A stretch of 64,000 bases of DNA from Clostridiales bacterium. GTDB lineage: Bacteria > Bacillota > Clostridia > Oscillospirales > Ruminococcaceae. Below the pieces are notes generated by a model. That model had not been told where the DNA came from and did no database searches. It was given only the letters and a program-made list of their open reading frames with translations. A program made the translations under genes and the position numbers. The DNA lies in contig JAHZAY010000010.1 of assembly GCA_019423685.1 (NCBI GenBank), forward strand, positions 41,967-105,966, written 5' to 3'. How positions within the stretch are numbered: the stretch's first letter is position 1; the number at the start of each line of letters is the position of its first letter. This document shows, one piece after another, positions 19,138-28,006 of this stretch.

Positions 19138-19166
19138 TTGAAAATGGATGAAAAATCGGCTATAAT
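19138..19166 (+). promoter_or_regulatory. Consensus-like promoter at the head of the AT-rich island
   Basis: TTGAAA and TATAAT are separated by exactly 17 bases. The downstream region has a good ribosome binding site but only decayed coding sequence. Confidence 0.7.
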
Positions 19167-19217
19167 AAAATCACAACAAAGGTAATATTAAATATAAAAC
19201 AGAAAGGGTGATTCCTC

Positions 19218-19428
19218 ATGAAAATGGAAATTGAACCAGTTACACTTCTTTCTGAGGAGTCCAAAGGATCCTCAGAAGGGACCCAGAAAAGATAATCTGA
19301 ATCCATCATAAAGCGATTGGAAAACCTGAAAAAAGAGACGTCAAAAGATATCTCAGTCAGGATAACCAATATCGAAAGCAAAAGCGAAAAAAGAAAAATG
19401 GAAAAAAGATTGTCAGGGTTTTATATTT
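19218..19428 (+). pseudogene. Short interrupted reading frame in the AT-rich island
   Basis: An ATG at 19218, preceded by AGAAAGGG, opens a 25-codon frame (MKMEIEPVTLLSEESKG...) that ends at TAA (19293-19295). The same frame then stays open for 43 more codons (SESIIKRLENLKKETSKD...) to a TAA at 19426-19428. The reading is charged and helical in character. It could be a gene broken by one nonsense mutation or a real 25-residue peptide. I do not recognise the family. Base composition is far more AT-rich than the neighbouring genes. Confidence 0.4.
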
Positions 19429-19940
19429 AATAAGATTTCAGCGGATGAAGTGCTGGAAGAAAAGGAGAAAACCTTTTAAAAAAACAAAACAACTGAATAT
19501 CAAAAAAATGGGAAATCGCAATCCCGAAAAAAATTGCATATCTTCCATCGATCCGATTTGTCGAGTCGGACGATACAAAATAAATAATATTACCTTTTCA
19601 TTGTTAATATAGATTTTGGAAAAGAAACCTAATTAACATTGATCCTAAAATTTCTTGATAAAGGTGAGACCGATGAAATAAGCAGATTGACCAATAGGTA
19701 ATTTCCGAAAAGCAGTAAGCCAGTGCTACACGGATAACAACGAAAAACGAGATTGAGCCGAAAAAGGTAATGTGATAGAAAATGAAAGCATTTCCAAACA
19801 AGCCATTGATCGAAAGTTATCTGAAGGAATATCACACAGTGAGGGAACTACCAATGAACTAGCAAATCTGATTTTCAAAGCGGAATAAGATCACCTGAAA
19901 AAGAACCATTAAAACATTGTAACCTAAAAAATTGAATATA
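19429..19940. other. AT-rich, non-coding or decayed sequence
   Basis: No intact gene is present. Plus-strand patches read as protein in shifting frames, for example ENESISKQAIDRKLSEGISH near 19777, but stops interrupt every frame. The stretch ends at a strong terminator at 19942. It looks like a mutationally decayed gene region, possibly of foreign origin. Confidence 0.5.
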
Positions 19941-19941
19941 C

Positions 19942-19976
19942 AAAAAGGGGCTGTACAAAAGTACAGCCCCTTTTTT
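19942..19976 (+). terminator. Terminator closing the AT-rich island
   Basis: A perfect 15-bp stem AAAAAGGGGCTGTAC/GTACAGCCCCTTTTT with an AAAA loop and a T-run is present. Confidence 0.92.
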
Positions 19977-20045
19977 AGCCCTTTTATAGGTATACACACG
20001 CCCGAAGTTCACAGACTGTATGTAGAAATGTAAAAAAATATATGG

Positions 20046-20051
20046 TATAAT
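20046..20051 (+). promoter_or_regulatory. -10 element for yfmF
   Basis: TATAAT is preceded directly by TGG (extended -10), 66 bases before the yfmF start; no clear -35 is seen. Confidence 0.55.
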
Positions 20052-20116
20052 AAACTTTGGAATGTGCGTTTTACCAAAATAAAAGAAAACAACACCTTTC
20101 TATAGGAGATGAACTG

Positions 20117-21424
20117 ATGAGCTATCCGCTTGTAAGGGAGTGTATCGCTCCCGGCGTATACTTTTCCGCCATCACGGACAAAAAATTTAAGCACAACCGC
20201 ATATCGGTCAACCTGATCGTCAAGCTAGACCGGCAAAAGGTAACCGACCGCGCAGTTGTGCCCTTTATTCTGCGTCAGGGCAGCAAGAACTGTCCCGATT
20301 TTACCCAGCTCAACAAGCGCCTGTGCGACCTGTACGGAGCGTCATTGGATGCGGGCGTGGACAAGTTTGGCGAATACCAGGTGATTGCACTGGGTGTGGT
20401 CGGCATCGACAACCGATTTGCACTGCAGGGTGAGGACATGGTGCGCGCCTGTGCACAGCTTTTGTGCGAAATTGTCCTCGAACCCAATATTACAGACGGT
20501 AAATTTGACGAAAAAAATACACAGTTGGAGAAACAGTACCTCCTTGATACCATTGAGGCAGAGATCAACGACAAGCGCACCTACGCTTCGATCCGCTGCA
20601 AAGATGTGATGTTTGGCGGGGAAGGCTGCGCCATCAAAAAGTACGGTTACCGCGAGGATGCGGAGAAAATCACATCCGAGTCGGCCGCCAAAGCGTATGA
20701 GGAGCTGATCCGCACAGCACAGATCGAGATCATGTTTGAGGGATGCGGCGATCCAAGCGCGGCAAAGGCACTCTTTGAGGAAAAATTTGTTTCCCTTGTG
20801 CGCGAACCGATTTCGGTCGATCCCAGCTGTGCCCGCCTCCATCAGGGGGAGACCAAGCAGGAAACTGAACAGATGGACGTCAAACAGGGCAAATTGGTGA
20901 TGGGATTTTGGGTCGATCCGGTAACCGATTACCGGGAGGCCAATCGCAATCGTATCGCCGTTGCGCTCTTTGGAGGGACGGCAAACTCGCTGCTCTTTAA
21001 AAACGTGCGCGAGAAATTGAGCCTGTGCTATTACTGCTCGGCCAGCTATGACCGCATCTCCGGCATCATGCTGGTGGCAAGCGGCGTAGAGGCGCCCAAT
21101 GCTCAAAAGACACGCGACGAGGTGATGCATCAGCTTTCGCTTTTGCAGAGCGGAGCTTTTACCGACCAGGAGCTGGAAGAAACCAAGCTCTATATCCGCA
21201 CCGCGCTCAAGGCGACCACCGATTCGCTCAGCGCTATGGACAGCTGGTACCTGACCCAGACGCTGGGGCAAACGGCTGTTTCCCCGGATGCGGAAATTGC
21301 GCTGTCGCAGGAGGTCACCCGCGAGGATATTCTCAAGGCAGCCAACGCTATCCATCTGGACACCGTCTATATGTTGATGCCCAAGGATAAGCCTGTGCAA
21401 GAGGAGGGAACCCAAGATGCTTAG
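20117..21424 (+). CDS. yfmF: M16-family protein YfmF (inactive-type subunit)
   Basis: This 435-residue M16 peptidase-fold protein lacks the HxxEH zinc motif at the expected place, as YfmF (YmfF) proteins do, and pairs with the active YfmH encoded next. It shows typical M16 features: LSLCYYCSASYDRISGIMLV, FGGTANSLLFKNVREKLSL and YIRTALKATTDSL. In Bacillus the pair is linked to maturation of the 5-aminopentanol modification of elongation factor P; that role is inferred for this organism. The ATG is preceded by AGGAG at good spacing. The stop overlaps the yfmH start by 8 bases, indicating coupled translation. Confidence 0.9.
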   Translation: MSYPLVRECIAPGVYFSAITDKKFKHNRISVNLIVKLDRQKVTDRAVVPFILRQGSKNCPDFTQLNKRLCDLYGASLDAGVDKFGEYQVIALGVVGIDNRFALQGEDMVRACAQLLCEIVLEPNITDGKFDEKNTQLEKQYLLDTIEAEINDKRTYASIRCKDVMFGGEGCAIKKYGYREDAEKITSESAAKAYEELIRTAQIEIMFEGCGDPSAAKALFEEKFVSLVREPISVDPSCARLHQGETKQETEQMDVKQGKLVMGFWVDPVTDYREANRNRIAVALFGGTANSLLFKNVREKLSLCYYCSASYDRISGIMLVASGVEAPNAQKTRDEVMHQLSLLQSGAFTDQELEETKLYIRTALKATTDSLSAMDSWYLTQTLGQTAVSPDAEIALSQEVTREDILKAANAIHLDTVYMLMPKDKPVQEEGTQDA

Positions 21425-22688
21425 TCAGAAGATTGAGGACAAGCGCCTCAACGAGAGCTATATGCAGGTCCAGCACCCATCGGGATTGACCATGTTGCTC
21501 TATCCCATGCCGGGCTTTTCCACCACCTATGTGATGTTTACCACCCAGTACGGCTCAATCGACACCAGCTTCACCGACACCAAAGACGGCAAGACCGTTC
21601 AGGTGCCGGAGGGCATTGCGCACTATCTGGAGCACAAGATGTTCGAGAGCGAGGATGGCGATGCCTTTGATCGCTATGCAAAGACCGGAGCTGCCGCCAA
21701 CGCCTTTACCAGCTTTGACAAGACCTCCTACCTCTTTACCTGCTCGGACCGCTTTGCAGAATCGCTGGAAATCTTGCTGGATTGCGTCACCCACCCATAT
21801 TTTACCAAAGAGACGGTGGAGAAGGAACAGGGCATTATCGGCCAGGAGATCCGCATGTACGAGGACGATCCGGGATGGCGAGTCATGTTTAACCTTCTGG
21901 AAAGTCTCTATCACAACAACAGCGTCAAGGTGGACATCGCCGGCACCGTCGAGTCGATCGCCAAGATCGACGCTGACCTGCTGTACCGCTGCTACTACAC
22001 CTTCTATAATTTGCATAACATGGTGCTGACCGTCGCTGGAAACTTCGACCCGCAGCAGGTGCTGGCAGTGGCGGACAAGGTGCTCAAACCGGCTTCCGAC
22101 TTTACCGCGGTGCGCCATCCGCAGCAGGAACCGGCGAGCGTTGTCAGAAAGCGCTTTGTACAGCATCTGCCGGTCGCGCTGCCGATGTTTTATATCGGCT
22201 TCAAGAGCCCGGATGCCGGCATCAAGGGCAACTTTACCAACATGCTCTACGATGAGATGCTGCTGGACATCGTGGCGGGGGAAACCACCGCGCTCTACAA
22301 AGAGCTGTACAACGAGGGGCTCATTAACAGCGGAATCATTGGAGAGACCATGCCGGGCAGAGATTACCTGTGTTCGATGATTTCCGGCGAATCCCGCGAC
22401 CCCGACGAGGTCTATGCGCGCATCTGCAAGGAGTTTGACCGCGTCAAGGCAGAGGGCATCGACGAGCAGACCTTCCAGCGGGTGAAGAAGTCCACCTATG
22501 GGCGCTATCTGGGACTGTTCAGCCGTCCGGATTCGCTTGCGAGTGCGATGACCAACTGCTATTTTGCAGGCCTCGGCGTTTATGATCTGGTCGAGCTGGT
22601 GGCCGGAACCACCAGAGAAAAACTGCAACAGCGGCTGCAAGAGGATTTTTCCACCGAAAACAGCAGCCTTTCAATTGTGATGGCATAG
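21417..22688 (+). CDS. yfmH: M16-family zinc protease YfmH
   Basis: The 423-residue protein is the active partner. The zinc-binding inverted motif HYLEH lies at about residues 69-73 in GIAHYLEHKMFE, and the distal Glu is in the EKEQGIIGQEIRMYEDDP helix near residue 140. The C-terminal half has the usual M16 substrate-binding features. It is translated in an overlap with yfmF and followed 27 bases later by lgt, so the three probably form one operon. The biological role suggested by Bacillus homologues is EF-P modification or peptide processing. Confidence 0.92.
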   Translation: MLSQKIEDKRLNESYMQVQHPSGLTMLLYPMPGFSTTYVMFTTQYGSIDTSFTDTKDGKTVQVPEGIAHYLEHKMFESEDGDAFDRYAKTGAAANAFTSFDKTSYLFTCSDRFAESLEILLDCVTHPYFTKETVEKEQGIIGQEIRMYEDDPGWRVMFNLLESLYHNNSVKVDIAGTVESIAKIDADLLYRCYYTFYNLHNMVLTVAGNFDPQQVLAVADKVLKPASDFTAVRHPQQEPASVVRKRFVQHLPVALPMFYIGFKSPDAGIKGNFTNMLYDEMLLDIVAGETTALYKELYNEGLINSGIIGETMPGRDYLCSMISGESRDPDEVYARICKEFDRVKAEGIDEQTFQRVKKSTYGRYLGLFSRPDSLASAMTNCYFAGLGVYDLVELVAGTTREKLQQRLQEDFSTENSSLSIVMA

Positions 22689-22715
22689 GCAGAAAAAGAA
22701 AAGGGAGAAATTTTC

Positions 22716-23876
22716 ATGGAACAGACAGCGAACACCATCTCCTTCCCTGGGTTGGGGCTGGATTTTGAGGTAAACAGAGTAGCTTTTTCGATCGGCAGCC
22801 TGCCGGTGTACTGGTACGGCATCCTGATTGCGGCCGGTTTTATCCTGGCGGTATTGTATGCAGGGCGCCGCGCCAAGGAATTTGGCGTCGATGCCGATCG
22901 CTTCCTCGATGTCATCATCGGCGGAGCTATCGGCGGCATTGTGGGTGCAAGGGCCTACTTCGTCCTTTTGCAGTGGGATTATTACGGAAAGAATCTCAGC
23001 CAGATCTTTAACACCCGCAGCGGCGGCATGGCCATCTATGGCGGTTTGATCGGCGGCGTGCTGGTCGGACTTTTGATGTGCAAGATCCGAAAGGTCAAAT
23101 GCCTGCCTGCAATTGATCTGGCAGTCGGCGGATTTTTCATCGGTCAGGCCATCGGCCGCTGGGGCAACTTTGTCAACATCGAGGCATTTGGCTCCAACAC
23201 CAGCCTCCCTTGGGGCATGTCCTCGTCGGTGATCGCAAACTATCTGACCCAGCACGAGGCTGAGCTGGAAGCGATCGGCATGGACATCGACCCGAATATG
23301 CCGGTGCACCCCACCTTTTTGTATGAGTCGCTGTGGTGCCTGCTGGGCTTTGCTTTCCTTGCCTGGTACACCAAGCGCCGCAAGTTTGACGGTGAGCTGA
23401 CACTGCTGTACATGGTGTGGTACGGTGCCGGAAGGGCCGTCATCGAGGGACTGCGCACCGACAGCCTGATGATTCCGGGCACCGCGCTGCGCGCTTCCCA
23501 GGTATTGGCGGCGGCGATGGCGATTGTGGCGGCAGTGATCTGGGTAGTAAAGACCACAAAGGTGAGAAAAGCGGGCGGCAGACAACTGTTTGTCGATACG
23601 CCAGAGGGACAGCTCATCGTCCGCGGAGAGTTTTATAACCGCAAGGACGAAGCGCAGCAGCCAGCTGTTTTGACAGAAAAGGAAGCTGCGCAGGGCGATG
23701 CAGCAGAGACGGCATCCTCTGATGCGCAGAGCGATGCGGCAGAGGCTGCACCTTCCGATGCGCAGAGCGATGCGGCAGAGACAGAGAAAGACTCTGAGCA
23801 AGCGCAGGAGAAGGAACAGCAGACAGCGCCATCCTGCGATGAGCAGGAAAAGGCCCCTTCTCAGGAAGGCAAATAA
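22716..23876 (+). CDS. lgt: Prolipoprotein diacylglyceryl transferase with repeat tail
   Basis: Lgt transfers diacylglyceryl from phosphatidylglycerol to the lipobox cysteine of prolipoproteins in the membrane. The first 280 residues or so are a normal Lgt with about seven transmembrane helices, the invariant motif GGAIGGIVGARAYFVLL, the HGG-like segment SGGMAIYGGLIGG and the Lgt signature IGRWGNFVNIEAFG. The 386-residue length exceeds the family by about 100 residues. The extra C-terminal tail is hydrophilic and Ala/Ser/Asp/Glu-rich, with two or three copies of SSDAQSDAAE-type repeats. The window encodes at least five lipoproteins that are potential substrates. Confidence 0.94.
   Translation: MEQTANTISFPGLGLDFEVNRVAFSIGSLPVYWYGILIAAGFILAVLYAGRRAKEFGVDADRFLDVIIGGAIGGIVGARAYFVLLQWDYYGKNLSQIFNTRSGGMAIYGGLIGGVLVGLLMCKIRKVKCLPAIDLAVGGFFIGQAIGRWGNFVNIEAFGSNTSLPWGMSSSVIANYLTQHEAELEAIGMDIDPNMPVHPTFLYESLWCLLGFAFLAWYTKRRKFDGELTLLYMVWYGAGRAVIEGLRTDSLMIPGTALRASQVLAAAMAIVAAVIWVVKTTKVRKAGGRQLFVDTPEGQLIVRGEFYNRKDEAQQPAVLTEKEAAQGDAAETASSDAQSDAAEAAPSDAQSDAAETEKDSEQAQEKEQQTAPSCDEQEKAPSQEGK
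23695..23790 (+). repeat. Tandem repeat in the lgt C-terminal tail
   Basis: About two and a half copies of a 42-base unit encode GDAAETASSDAQSDAAEAAPSD-type sequence, differing at a few bases. Confidence 0.7.
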
Positions 23877-23962
23877 AGCGGGAAGCCACAGGAGAAGCAG
23901 GACGAAAAATCCTTCTCCCCCTGAAGGATAAAGACAATAGACATTGCAAGGAGGAAAACAAA

Positions 23963-24808
23963 ATGGCAACAATTATCGACGGAAAAGCCCTTTCGGCAAA
24001 GCTCAAGGAGCAGATGAAGGGCAGAGTGGCGCAGCTGCGCGAACAGGGCATCGTGCCCAAACTGGTGGTTGTGCTGGTTGGAAACAACAGTGCCTCTGAG
24101 GTTTATGTGCGCAACAAACACAAGGCCTGCGGCGAGGTAGGCATCGAGTCTGAGGTCATCAAGATGTCCGAGGAGACCACCCAGCAGGAGCTGTTGGATG
24201 TGGTAAACCGCCTCAATGAGGACAAGAGCGTGGACGGCATTCTGGTACAGCTTCCGCTGCCAAAGCAGATCGACGAGAAGGTAGTGCTGCGCGCGATCCT
24301 GCCAGAAAAGGACGTAGACGGCTTCCACCCGGTCAATGTTGGCCTTTTGAGCATCGGAGACGAGTGCTTTGCACCGGCAACTCCGAACGGCATTGTCGTC
24401 ATGCTCAAGGAATATGGCGTTGAGATTGCAGGTAAGCGTTGCGTCATCATCGGCAGAAGCAACATCGTCGGCAAGCCGATGGCTGCGCTGATGCTTCAGA
24501 ACGATGCCACCGTCACGGTATGCCACTCCAAGACCAAAGATCTGGGCGACATCACCCGTCAGGCAGACATCATCATCGTTGCGACAGGCCGCCGTCACAC
24601 CTTGACTGCCGATATGGTCAAGGAAGGGGTAGTGGTCATCGATGTCGGCATGAACCGCAACGAGCTGGGCAAGCTGTGCGGAGATGTGGACTTCGATGAG
24701 GTCAAGGAAAAAGCTTCCTTTATCACCCCAGTTCCAGGAGGCGTTGGCCCGATGACCATCACCATGCTGCTGGAAAATTCCATTCAGGCAGCAAAGCGTC
24801 ATCACTAA
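23963..24808 (+). CDS. folD: Methylenetetrahydrofolate dehydrogenase / cyclohydrolase
   Basis: FolD oxidises 5,10-methylene-THF and hydrolyses 5,10-methenyl-THF to 10-formyl-THF in one-carbon metabolism. The 281-residue protein has the family signatures: the catalytic Lys and Tyr region YVRNKHKACGEVGI, VDGILVQLPLPKQID, PEKDVDGFHPVN, the Rossmann motif IGRSNIVGKPMAALM and the terminal PVPGGVGPMTITML. AAGGAGG precedes the ATG. It is followed by a strong terminator and is probably the last gene of the yfmF-yfmH-lgt-folD series, though an 86-base gap before it could hold another promoter. Confidence 0.97.
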   Translation: MATIIDGKALSAKLKEQMKGRVAQLREQGIVPKLVVVLVGNNSASEVYVRNKHKACGEVGIESEVIKMSEETTQQELLDVVNRLNEDKSVDGILVQLPLPKQIDEKVVLRAILPEKDVDGFHPVNVGLLSIGDECFAPATPNGIVVMLKEYGVEIAGKRCVIIGRSNIVGKPMAALMLQNDATVTVCHSKTKDLGDITRQADIIIVATGRRHTLTADMVKEGVVVIDVGMNRNELGKLCGDVDFDEVKEKASFITPVPGGVGPMTITMLLENSIQAAKRHH

Positions 24809-24833
24809 GCGGCATCCAAAATCAAAACATAGA

Positions 24834-24869
24834 AGCGGGGCGCGCAAGTATTCTCTTGCGCGCCCCGCT
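24834..24869. terminator. Terminator between folD and the GH3 gene
   Basis: A perfect 15-bp GC-rich stem AGCGGGGCGCGCAAG with its complement is followed by TTTTTG; it lies between convergent genes. Confidence 0.9.
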
Positions 24870-24931
24870 TTTTGTAATGTATATAAAGTGCAGTGAAGCG
24901 AACTTAAAAACAGGGACAGCTGGGATCTGCT

Positions 24932-27367
24932 TTACTGGTGCAGGCGCTTTGCGACGGCGATGACGCGGCCAGCACAGGTGCGCACGTCCTCCTCGGAAAG
25001 CTGTTGATCGGTGAGCGCTGCACGGATGTTTTCTTCATCAATTGGCAGGCCCGGCATGATGATGTCGTTTCCGGCGTGGGTGCATTTCCAGGAGATGCTG
25101 CCGCCAGCGGGGCTGGTTGTATTCCAGTCGGACATGACGACGCCGTCAAATCCCCACTCCTCACGCAGGACTACCGTGCACAGATCGCGGCTGTTGGCGG
25201 TGTGGACGCCATTGAGCACATTGTAGGAGCTCATCACGGCAACAGGAGCGGCTTGTTTGACTGCAATTTCAAAGCCGCGCAGGTAGATCTCGCGCAGGGC
25301 CTTCTCGGAGACGCGCGCGTCGACGCCGTGGCGGTTGTCCTCCTGGTTGTTGCAGGAAAAGTGTTTGATGGTGACGCCGCAGTGTCCATCCTGCTGCACA
25401 CCGCGGGTGACGGCGGCGGCCATCAATCCGGCAAGCAGCGGATCTTCCGAGAAGTACTCGAAATTGCGTCCGCACAGCGGATTGCGCTGGATGTTCATGC
25501 CGGGGGCAAGCCACAGATCTACCGAAAATTCCCGCATCTCCTCGGCGACTGCGCGGCCAAATTCCTCCACAAGACCGACATCCCAGCTCTGTGCGAGCGC
25601 AGTTCCGACCGGGAATGCGGTGCAGTGCTGGTAGTAGGTGTCGGCATTTTCATGCGGGGGAGTATCGTCCAAAAAGCCGTTTTCCAGCGCGCCGAGTATG
25701 CCGGTAGGACAGATGGCTCCGGTGGCGCGATCGACCTGATAGCTCTGGCGCAGGCGCACGCCGGCAGGGCCGTCGGCCATAATCAGCGCTGGCACGCCTT
25801 TGCAGGCCAGGGAAGAGGTGGTTTCGCCGGCGGAACCGGGAACCTGGGACCCGGCGGAGCCGAGGTTGCTCTGGTTGCTGGTGACATTGCCGTACAGCAG
25901 CGGGATGAGCTCCTCGATCGGACCTTGGGCTGGCTGAACCGGGGAAAGAGCCGGTGAAATTTCCGGCTGCGGGACAAAGTGGCAGATGGGGAGTCCCTCG
26001 GTTTGCCAGTTGGCGGTGCGCTGCACAGCGATCGTCGACTGACCGAGCTGAGGGAAGGGGTGCTGTACCGGACAGATTGGGTGGGTCTGTTCGATGACGG
26101 TGTCCTGTGCCACTTCAATGAGCGCATACAGCGTGAGATTGTCGCTGCTGTTGCCTGCCCACACGCCATAGCTGCCGGCACAGATGACCCAGGCGTTTTT
26201 CTCCGGAGAGAAGCAAGCCAACTGTTTTTGCGGAATCGAGATGGTGACGGTCTGGGACTCATGTGGGGCGAGCGGCTTTGTTTTGGCAAAACCGGCTAAG
26301 CGGCGGTACTCTTTGGCCTGGCCATCCTGTGGGCAGGAGAGATACAGCTGTGCGACCTCCCGTCCGGTGAAGCGGTCTCCAGTGTTTTGCACGGAGATAT
26401 CGGCCTCAATTTTGCGGGAAAGGGCGCGGAGCGCTGTCAGATGCATCGAGAAGGTGGTGTAGGAAAGTCCGAAGCCGAAGGGGAAAAGCGGCTGAATGCC
26501 GAAGCTGTCAAAGTAACGGTAGCCGACATAGATGCCCTCGGAGTAGATTTCCTTTTCGAGGTCGCCGTTTAAGTAGCCAAAATCTTTAGCAGCGGGGTAA
26601 TCGTAGTAGGATTTTGCCCAGGTGGCGGTGAGCTTTCCTTCCGGGACCACCTTGCCGAGCAGGACATCGGCGACAGCCTGTCCGCCCTGCTGTCCCAGCT
26701 GGGAAAGTTGCAGGATGGCGCTGATGTGGGAGGTCTGGGCAAGCAGTTCGGTCAGCTCCACCGGGCCTCCCGCATTGATGAGCAGCACAACCGGCAGCCC
26801 CAAGCGGTCCAGCTGCAACAGGTCGCGGCGCTCGGTGTCGCTTAAGTAATAGTCGCCCTTTTCCAGCCGCCGGTCGATGCCCTCACCGGCGATTCGGCTG
26901 ACGACATAGAGCACGGCGGACGCACCGTCGGTGTCCGAAGCGGCAATAGCGCGGCCCTCCGGCATCCGAAACGGGTGCAGCGCATAGGCGTAGAAGGGGT
27001 TGTCGTGGTTGTGGACATCGGCTAAAATCTGCTTTTTCCAGTTCTGGCGCGCTGTGGTGTAGCGGGCGTCGCAGTCGGCGATCCAATTCTCGTCGGTGAT
27101 GGGGACACCAGCCTCTTTGAGGCCCTGGTAGATGGAGACGTTGTGGCGGTTGTTGACGTCGCCGGAGCCGGTACCACCCTTGATGGTGTGGACGGCGCCG
27201 ATACCGAACAGTGCGACCGGTTTTGCTGCATCCAGGGGCAGGACGCCAGTATTTCTTAACAGAACGATGCCGGCTGCGGCGGCCTTGCGGGCAAAAGCTG
27301 CATTTTTCTGCTCGCGGGGGGAGACGGCAGAGGACAAAGTTCCGCTGTATTTGTGGCTTGGGGTCAT
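24932..27367 (-). CDS. GH3 beta-glucosidase with permuted domain order
   Basis: Family 3 glycosidases release glucose or related sugars from beta-linked oligosaccharides. The start used gives 811 residues and has GGAGGAATC upstream; the longer frame is spurious. Domain order is inverted relative to most family members. The GH3 C-terminal alpha/beta-sandwich comes first (AGIVLLRNTGVLPL, GTGSGDVNN). A fibronectin III-like domain follows in the middle. The TIM barrel comes last, with GPAGVRLRQ, TIKHFSCNNQE and the nucleophile Asp in VVMSDW about 70 residues from the end. This permuted order is known from ruminococcal and butyrivibrio beta-glucosidases. No signal peptide is seen, so it is probably cytosolic and acts on imported oligosaccharides. 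Confidence 0.93.
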   Translation of the reverse strand: MTPSHKYSGTLSSAVSPREQKNAAFARKAAAAGIVLLRNTGVLPLDAAKPVALFGIGAVHTIKGGTGSGDVNNRHNVSIYQGLKEAGVPITDENWIADCDARYTTARQNWKKQILADVHNHDNPFYAYALHPFRMPEGRAIAASDTDGASAVLYVVSRIAGEGIDRRLEKGDYYLSDTERRDLLQLDRLGLPVVLLINAGGPVELTELLAQTSHISAILQLSQLGQQGGQAVADVLLGKVVPEGKLTATWAKSYYDYPAAKDFGYLNGDLEKEIYSEGIYVGYRYFDSFGIQPLFPFGFGLSYTTFSMHLTALRALSRKIEADISVQNTGDRFTGREVAQLYLSCPQDGQAKEYRRLAGFAKTKPLAPHESQTVTISIPQKQLACFSPEKNAWVICAGSYGVWAGNSSDNLTLYALIEVAQDTVIEQTHPICPVQHPFPQLGQSTIAVQRTANWQTEGLPICHFVPQPEISPALSPVQPAQGPIEELIPLLYGNVTSNQSNLGSAGSQVPGSAGETTSSLACKGVPALIMADGPAGVRLRQSYQVDRATGAICPTGILGALENGFLDDTPPHENADTYYQHCTAFPVGTALAQSWDVGLVEEFGRAVAEEMREFSVDLWLAPGMNIQRNPLCGRNFEYFSEDPLLAGLMAAAVTRGVQQDGHCGVTIKHFSCNNQEDNRHGVDARVSEKALREIYLRGFEIAVKQAAPVAVMSSYNVLNGVHTANSRDLCTVVLREEWGFDGVVMSDWNTTSPAGGSISWKCTHAGNDIIMPGLPIDEENIRAALTDQQLSEEDVRTCAGRVIAVAKRLHQ

Positions 27368-27570
27368 AGAAAGATTCCTCCTTCTTTGGGATTGGGTTTG
27401 ATGTGCCGGGCATAAAAGCGGCGCACAAATTTTCTCCTTTATTGTAGCACAGTTTTGCTTTGGTGAAAACCAAGATTGTGTGAAATTGTGTGAAGAGCAC
27501 CCACCGGCCGCAGCCAAAAGCAAAGGAAGAACAAAAGGGCAAAAAAACGCAAAGAGGGCAAAAAAATGGC
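27368..27570. other. Divergent intergenic region GH3/rplU
   Basis: About 200 bases upstream of both genes hold no reading frame with a ribosome binding site. An imperfect palindrome reading CACAGTTTTGC...GTGTGAAATTGTGTGAAG occurs near 27448-27493. No regulator site was identified. Confidence 0.4.
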
Positions 27571-27599
27571 TTGACAAAGCCAAAAAGATATGATAGGAT
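27571..27599 (+). promoter_or_regulatory. Promoter of the rplU operon
   Basis: The consensus TTGACA and TAGGAT are separated by 17 bases, about 100 bases ahead of rplU. Confidence 0.8.
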
Positions 27600-27605
27600 A
27601 AGTTG

Positions 27606-27690
27606 TACCGCATGTTACGGGCTATACAAGTGCGCGCTCAAAAAAGGGCGGCCGCCTGGAAAGACAGCGAGTTTATACAGAAAGAGGTAT
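27606..27690 (+). promoter_or_regulatory. Probable ribosomal protein L21 leader
   Basis: The transcribed leader of about 90 bases contains GCATGTTACGGGCTATACA and GTGCGCGCTC, followed by a GGCGGCCGCC palindrome. This resembles the L21 autoregulatory leader found upstream of rplU in Firmicutes. The assignment rests on position and partial motif memory; a covariance search would settle it. Confidence 0.55.
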
Positions 27691-27697
27691 ATTAGTT

Positions 27698-28006
27698 ATG
27701 TACGCAATTATCAGAACCGGCGGCAAACAGTATCGCGTATCGGTAGGAGACGTCGTTTTCGTTGAGAAGATGAACGCTCAGGAAGAGGAGAACGTAGAGT
27801 TCGAAGTACTTGCTGTCGGCAAGGAAGATGGCCTGGTTGTAGGCACCCCAGTTGTAGAGGGCGCAAAGGTTGCCGGTAAAGTTATCAAGAACGGCAAGAG
27901 CAAAAAGGTTACTGTATTCACCTACAGATCCAAGAAGGACAGCAAACGCAAGATGGGCCACAGACAGCCATATACCAAGGTTGAGATCACTGCGATCAAC
28001 GCATAA
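27698..28006 (+). CDS. rplU: Ribosomal protein L21
   Basis: L21 is a 50S subunit protein that binds 23S rRNA. The 102-residue product has the full family length, with MYAIIRTGGKQYRV at the start and the conserved end KKDSKRKMGHRQPYTKVEI. AAAGAGGT precedes the start. Its stop codon shares one base with the start of prp (TAATG), so translation is coupled within rplU-prp-rpmA. Confidence 0.98.
   Translation: MYAIIRTGGKQYRVSVGDVVFVEKMNAQEEENVEFEVLAVGKEDGLVVGTPVVEGAKVAGKVIKNGKSKKVTVFTYRSKKDSKRKMGHRQPYTKVEITAINA

Noticed and set aside
23695..23790. A possible CRISPR-like repeat series
   Set aside because: The units are contiguous, in frame and without spacers; they are a coding tandem repeat. No CRISPR array was found anywhere in the window.
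24938..25957. A 339-codon plus-strand frame antisense to the GH3 gene
   Set aside because: It mirrors the conserved TIM barrel of the GH3 enzyme and has no start signals.
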